Assembly: GCA_009885415.1 (NCBI GenBank)
Contig: VFKU01000395.1
Location: forward strand, 1 to 10,361
Length of the DNA stretch: 10,361 nt
Source: Rhodothermota bacterium
GTDB taxonomy: Bacteria; Hydrogenedentota; Hydrogenedentia; Hydrogenedentales; GCA-2746185
Reading direction: 5' to 3'
This document shows positions 6,915-10,361 of the stretch, piece after piece; positions within the stretch are counted from its first letter, which is position 1, and each line of letters starts with the position of its first letter. The position numbers and the translations under genes were made by a program. The notes below the pieces were generated by a model. It saw only the letters and a list, made by a program, of their open reading frames with translations, had not been told where the DNA came from and did not search any database.

Positions 6915-6943
6915 TTGAGGCCCCCGCCGAAATGGCCTAGAAT
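6915..6943 (+). promoter_or_regulatory. Sigma-70-type promoter candidate for the DUF1501 operon
   Basis: TTGAGG (6915-6920) and TAGAAT (6938-6943) are separated by 17 bp, matching four of six -35 and five of six -10 consensus positions. Transcription would begin near 6950, about 40 nt before the ATG at 6991. This placement also argues against the upstream GTG at 6952, which would leave almost no leader. Confidence 0.5.
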
Positions 6944-6977
6944 CCCGGCAGGTGGGCCTCGCTGCGGCCCGCCCCTT

Positions 6978-6982
6978 GGAGG
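6978..6982 (+). promoter_or_regulatory. Ribosome binding site that fixes the DUF1501 start
   Basis: GGAGG lies 8 nt before the ATG at 6991, an excellent Shine-Dalgarno site. An in-frame GTG at 6952 would add 13 residues but lies upstream of this site. Confidence 0.8.
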
Positions 6983-6990
6983 CTGAAGCC

Positions 6991-8364
6991 ATGCTGCGAG
7001 TAGACGCGCGCACCCCCGTCGAATTCTGCGACGGCATGAGCCGACGCGATTTCCTCCATGCCGGCGCACTCGCCTACCTCGGCCTCACCCTGCCCGGCTT
7101 CCTCCAGCTCCAGGCCGCCGGCGCCGTCTCCAAGGAAAAAGACGTCAACTGCATCTTCCTCTTCCTCGTCGGCGGCCCCAGCCAACTCGACACTTTCGAT
7201 ATGAAGCCCGACGCCCCCTCCGAGATCCGCGGGCCCTACAAACCCATCCGCACAAACTGCCCGGACATCCAAATCTCCGAAATCTTCCCGAACCTCGCCA
7301 ATCACGCCGACAAGTTCTCGCTCATCCGCACGCTCAACCACAAGGCCGCCGGCGTCCACGACACCGGCCACCAAATGATGCAGACCGGCCGCCTCTTTCA
7401 GAACGGCCTCGAACAGCCGCACGCCGGCTGCGTCGTCGGCAAACTCAAGGGTTCGCAAAACGGTCTGCCGCCCCACGTCCTCATGCCGCGTCCCATCGGT
7501 AACACCGGCGGAAACATGCCGCACGGGCAAAGCGCCGGATTCCTCGGCAAGGCCTACGACCCTTTCATCCTGAACGCCGAGCCCGACAAACCCGATTTCA
7601 AAGTGCCCGATCTGCTGCCACCGGACTATATGGGCGCGGTTCGTGTCGAACGCCGCCGCAAACTCCGCGAGATCGTCGACGAATCCGTCGCGCAACTCGA
7701 AGCCAATCCAGACGCGCGGCTGCTCGACGAAAATTTCCAGCAAGCCTACACGCTCATGTCCTCGCCCACCGCGCGCGAGGCCTTCGACCTCAGCGCCGAA
7801 CCCGAAGTCCTGCGCCAGGCCTACGGCTACAACAAGTTCGGCCAGAGCTGCCTCCTCGCGCGCCGGCTCATCGAGCGCGGCGTCCGCTTCGTCACCGTCA
7901 ATATGTTCGAGACCGTCTTCAACGAAATCACCTGGGACATCCACGGCTCCGCCCCCTTCAGCCCCATCGAAGCCTACAGCGACCTCGTCGGCCCCATGCT
8001 CGATCACGGCCTCTCCTCGCTCCTCGAAGACCTCAAGCAGCGCGGCATGCTCGAGTCCACCATGATCGTTGCCATGGGCGAATTCGGCCGCACGCCGAAG
8101 ATCAATCCCGCCGGCGGACGCGACCACTGGCCCCAAGTCTGGTCCATCCTCATGGCCGGCGGCGGCATACAAGGCGGGCGCGTCGTCGGCAAGACCGACG
8201 ACATCGGCGCCTTCCCCGTCGAGCGCCCCGTCGCCCCCGCCGAAGTCGTCGCCACCGTCTACCAGTGCCTCGGCATCGACCTCGAAACCGAACTCCCCGG
8301 GCCCGGCAAACGTCCGATCCCCGTCGTCGACTACGGCGTCAAGCCGATCAGCGAGCTGCTGTGA
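6991..8364 (+). CDS. Tat-exported DUF1501 protein
   Basis: The 457-residue product belongs to DUF1501, a sulfatase/alkaline-phosphatase-fold family of unknown activity that is abundant in Planctomycetes and relatives. An N-terminal twin-arginine signal is visible: SRRDFLHAGAL at residues 17-27 followed by a hydrophobic stretch to about 43, so it should be exported folded, probably with metal bound. Family blocks are FLFLVGGPSQLDTFDMKP near 53, HDTGHQMMQTG near 125, FGQSCLLARRLIERGVRFV near 286, WDIHG near 318, IVAMGEFGRTPKINPAGGRDHWP near 360 and a GGIQGG/GKTD tail. The acidic and histidine residues in the WDIHG, GEFGRTP and RDHWP blocks are candidate metal or catalytic ligands (inference from the fold). 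Its TGA stop overlaps the GTG start of the cytochrome gene, implying translational coupling. These two protein types are usually encoded side by side and probably act together. Confidence 0.93.
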   Translation: MLRVDARTPVEFCDGMSRRDFLHAGALAYLGLTLPGFLQLQAAGAVSKEKDVNCIFLFLVGGPSQLDTFDMKPDAPSEIRGPYKPIRTNCPDIQISEIFPNLANHADKFSLIRTLNHKAAGVHDTGHQMMQTGRLFQNGLEQPHAGCVVGKLKGSQNGLPPHVLMPRPIGNTGGNMPHGQSAGFLGKAYDPFILNAEPDKPDFKVPDLLPPDYMGAVRVERRRKLREIVDESVAQLEANPDARLLDENFQQAYTLMSSPTAREAFDLSAEPEVLRQAYGYNKFGQSCLLARRLIERGVRFVTVNMFETVFNEITWDIHGSAPFSPIEAYSDLVGPMLDHGLSSLLEDLKQRGMLESTMIVAMGEFGRTPKINPAGGRDHWPQVWSILMAGGGIQGGRVVGKTDDIGAFPVERPVAPAEVVATVYQCLGIDLETELPGPGKRPIPVVDYGVKPISELL

Positions 8365-10361
8365 AAACCTCTCTCAAGAAAAATGAGTCTCGCGACACTC
8401 GTCCTCGCAATGAGAAAATAGATCGTCATTGCGAGGAGGCCGGACCAACGATCCGCCTCCGCGAGCAAATCCTCCATACCGGCCGACGAAGCAATCTCGT
8501 CAACCAACTGCCCCGCATCATCACCCTGATCGTCGCCCTCCTCGCCGCGCCCCAACTCCGCGCTGAAGATGCCACCCTCGCCCTCATCCCCGCCTCGATC
8601 ACCCTCGACTACGCCGGCGCCTTCCACGGCCTCACCCTCGAACGCGCGAACGGCGGACTCTACCTCGGCGACCTGTCGCATGACGCCACCTTCACCTCCT
8701 CCGATCCCGCCGTCGCGACGGTAGACGCCCTCGGCGGCGTCCGCGCGATCGCCAACGGCGACGCCACGATCACCGCTACCGCAAACGGCGCCTCCGCGAC
8801 CGCCACCGTCCACGTCTCCGGCGCCGATCAACCCTTCGAGCGCAGCTTCCGAAACCACGTCCAGCCCGTCCTCTACAAAATGGGCTGCAACACCGGCGCC
8901 TGCCACGGCGCCGCCGCCGGAAAGAACGGGCTCAAACTCTCCCTGCGCGGCTACGATCCCGAGTGGGACCACAAAATGCTCACGCGCCAGGCCAACGGCC
9001 GTCGCGTGTCGCCGGCAGAGCCCGAGCAAAGCCTCATGCTCCTCAAGCCGACCATGGCCGTCCCGCACGAAGGCGGCCTGCGTTTCGAGACGGACTCCGA
9101 GGCCTACGCGATTCTCCTCGACTGGATTCGCGCCGGCGCCCCTTCCGCCCGTGAAGACGATGTCCGCGTCAATCGCATCGAGACCTTCCCAAAACTTGCC
9201 ACGCTCGAAAATGCCGCCACCCAGCGAATCCTCGTCCGCGCGCACTACACCGACGGCAAATATGAAGACGTGACCCGCTGGGCGAAATTCGACACGACCG
9301 ACGAGTCCGTCGCCACCGTCGAGCCGCTCGGCCTCGTCACTGTCCAGGGCCCCGGCGCGGCCTCGATCTCCGTGTGGTACTCGAGCCGGGTCGCCTCTTC
9401 CGAGCTCACCGTGCCGCGCGCGACGCCCGTCCCCGCCGATCGCTTCGCCGCCGCCCAGCGAAATACTTTCATCGACGATCTCATTCTCCAGCAGCTCGAA
9501 GCGCTACAGATCGCCCCCGCCGAAAACGCCAACGACGCGACCTTCATTCGCCGCGCCTACCTCGATGCGATCGGCGTGCTGCCCACCTCCGAAGAGACCG
9601 CAGCCTTCGTCGCTAGCGAAGAGACCGGTAAACGCGAAAAGCTGATCGACGCGCTCCTCGATCGCCCCGAGTTCGTCGACTATTGGACCTACAAATGGTC
9701 CGACCTGCTGCTCCTCTCGTCGCGGAATCTCGGCGGGCCCGACCTGCAATCCTTCTATCGCTACATCCGCGAGAGCGTCGCCGCGAACAAACCCTGGGAC
9801 GCCTTCGCCACCGAAATCCTCACCGCGAAAGGCGACACGCGCTCGGGCGGCCCGGCGAACTACTTCGCCATGCACAAGGAAATCACCGACCTCACCGAGA
9901 CGACCTCGCTCACCTTTCTCGGCATGTCCATCACCTGCGCGCGCTGCCACAATCATCCTCTCGAAAAGTGGACGCAGGACGACTACTACGGCATGGCGAA
10001 CCTCTTCGCGCGCGTCAAGCTGAAAAACAGCGAAGACGGCGGCATCGACGTCGTCCCTGCGCAATTCGGCGACCTCGTCCACCCGCGCCTCGGCCGGCCC
10101 ATGCCGCCCCGCCCGCTCGACGGCGTGGCCCTCGCGGCGAATTTCACCGGCGATCGCCGCGAGGAACTCGCGCGCTGGATGACCTCGCCCGAAAACCCCT
10201 ACTTCACCCGCGCGCTCGTCAACCGCGTATGGAAAAATTTCATGGGCCGAGGCCTCGTCGAGCCGGTCGACGATCTCCGCCTCTCGAATCCCGCCTCAAA
10301 CGAAGCGCTCATGACCGCGCTCGCCGGCGACGTCGCCAAGCACGGCTACGATGTCAAGCAC
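8361..10361 (+). CDS. Exported multidomain cytochrome (Ig-like, PSCyt1, DUF1549, DUF1553), partial
   Basis: The reading frame is open from GTG 8361 to the right window edge (667 residues seen). In order: a long charged N-terminus (1-50); a hydrophobic signal segment (about 51-68, ending near LRA); a Big_2-type Ig-like domain (about 74-154, with SSDPAVATVDALGGVRA); a cytochrome-like domain (about 160-270) with GCNTGACHGA, a CX4CH heme motif at C176-C181-H182; a second Ig-like stretch (about 274-355); DUF1549 (about 370-575) with a classical CARCH heme motif at 526-530 inside TCARCHNHPLEKWTQDDYY; and the start of DUF1553 (from about 590, with RALVNRVWKNFMGRGLVEP near 620). GTG 8361 overlaps the DUF1501 stop and is the only ATG, GTG or TTG in this frame before residue 174. 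A role in periplasmic redox or carbohydrate chemistry has been suggested for the family but not shown. Residues about 6-50 appear to come from an inserted palindromic repeat. Confidence 0.9.
   Translation, partial: MKTSLKKNESRDTRPRNEKIDRHCEEAGPTIRLREQILHTGRRSNLVNQLPRIITLIVALLAAPQLRAEDATLALIPASITLDYAGAFHGLTLERANGGLYLGDLSHDATFTSSDPAVATVDALGGVRAIANGDATITATANGASATATVHVSGADQPFERSFRNHVQPVLYKMGCNTGACHGAAAGKNGLKLSLRGYDPEWDHKMLTRQANGRRVSPAEPEQSLMLLKPTMAVPHEGGLRFETDSEAYAILLDWIRAGAPSAREDDVRVNRIETFPKLATLENAATQRILVRAHYTDGKYEDVTRWAKFDTTDESVATVEPLGLVTVQGPGAASISVWYSSRVASSELTVPRATPVPADRFAAAQRNTFIDDLILQQLEALQIAPAENANDATFIRRAYLDAIGVLPTSEETAAFVASEETGKREKLIDALLDRPEFVDYWTYKWSDLLLLSSRNLGGPDLQSFYRYIRESVAANKPWDAFATEILTAKGDTRSGGPANYFAMHKEITDLTETTSLTFLGMSITCARCHNHPLEKWTQDDYYGMANLFARVKLKNSEDGGIDVVPAQFGDLVHPRLGRPMPPRPLDGVALAANFTGDRREELARWMTSPENPYFTRALVNRVWKNFMGRGLVEPVDDLRLSNPASNEALMTALAGDVAKHGYDVKH
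8376..8510 (+). repeat. Palindromic interspersed repeat inside the cytochrome N-terminus
   Basis: The core is a perfect 11-bp inverted repeat, CCTCGCAATGA (8403-8413) and TCATTGCGAGG (8426-8436), with a 12-nt loop. A second hairpin overlaps it: GGAGG+CGGA (8435-8444, one bulged C) pairs with TCCGCCTCC (8452-8460). An outer GCAATCTCG at 8491-8499 can pair in part with ATTGC at 8428-8432. The signature CATTGCGAG ... GAAGCAATCTC resembles a dispersed palindromic repeat family I recall from many bacterial genomes. Element limits are uncertain; 8376 and 8510 are chosen because removing that stretch leaves a normal signal peptide in frame. Confidence 0.6.

Larger units (their letters stand above)
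6615..6990. other. Divergent intergenic region between the porin and DUF1501 genes
   Basis: This stretch of 376 bases must hold the promoters for the porin (minus) and the DUF1501/cytochrome pair (plus). A good plus-strand promoter candidate lies at 6915-6943. On the minus strand a GC-rich arm pair near 6726-6742 is followed, after a short gap, by six T at 6717-6712; this might act as a leader terminator ahead of the porin, but the stem is only about five base pairs. No RNA gene or convincing small protein was seen. Confidence 0.5.

Noticed and set aside
6952..6990. Upstream GTG start for the DUF1501 protein.
   Set aside because: The strong GGAGG at 6978-6982 and the promoter at 6915-6943 both favour ATG 6991.
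6937..8172. 411-residue minus-strand frame opposite the DUF1501 gene.
   Set aside because: It is a composition artefact; the plus-strand product has Tat signal, ribosome binding site and family motifs.
8331..9245. 304-residue minus-strand frame opposite the cytochrome gene.
   Set aside because: It is Gly/Ala/Glu-rich without a family match, and the opposite strand encodes heme motifs and known domains.

Overview
The window comes from a GC-rich, Gram-negative bacterium. The best taxonomic clue is the pair at the right end: a Tat-exported DUF1501 protein followed by a large exported cytochrome of the PSCyt1/DUF1549/DUF1553 type. From memory such pairs are typical of Planctomycetes, Verrucomicrobia, Lentisphaerae and related phyla such as Hydrogenedentota. 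A beta-barrel porin supports an outer membrane. The exact phylum cannot be fixed from the sequence alone.

Layout, left to right. (1) 1-507, minus strand: the N-terminal part of a membrane proton- or sodium-pumping pyrophosphatase (hppA), cut by the window edge. (2) 508-1235: a long divergent intergenic stretch with no confident gene. (3) 1236-3803, plus strand: nqrA and nqrB, the first two subunits of the Na+-translocating NADH:quinone reductase, followed closely by a YajD-like HNH protein (3831-4238). The usual nqrC, D, E and F do not follow. (4) 4299-6614, minus strand: an outer-membrane beta-barrel of the alginate-export type, then a secreted alkaline-phosphatase-superfamily phosphodiesterase. 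The phosphodiesterase meets yajD convergently, with a terminator hairpin between them. (5) 6615-6990: a divergent intergenic region with one good promoter candidate on the plus strand. (6) 6991-10361, plus strand: the DUF1501 gene and, overlapping its stop codon, the multidomain cytochrome, which runs off the right edge.

The left half concerns energy coupling at the inner membrane: a pyrophosphate-driven pump faces away from part of an NADH-driven sodium pump. The right half concerns exported and envelope proteins.

The two most interesting observations are these. First, the nqrAB pair stands alone, and its NqrB lacks the SGAT motif whose threonine carries covalent FMN in characterised NqrB. 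Second, a palindromic repeat appears to have been inserted in frame between the start codon and the hydrophobic signal sequence of the cytochrome gene. It lengthens the N-terminus by about 45 codons without breaking the reading frame.
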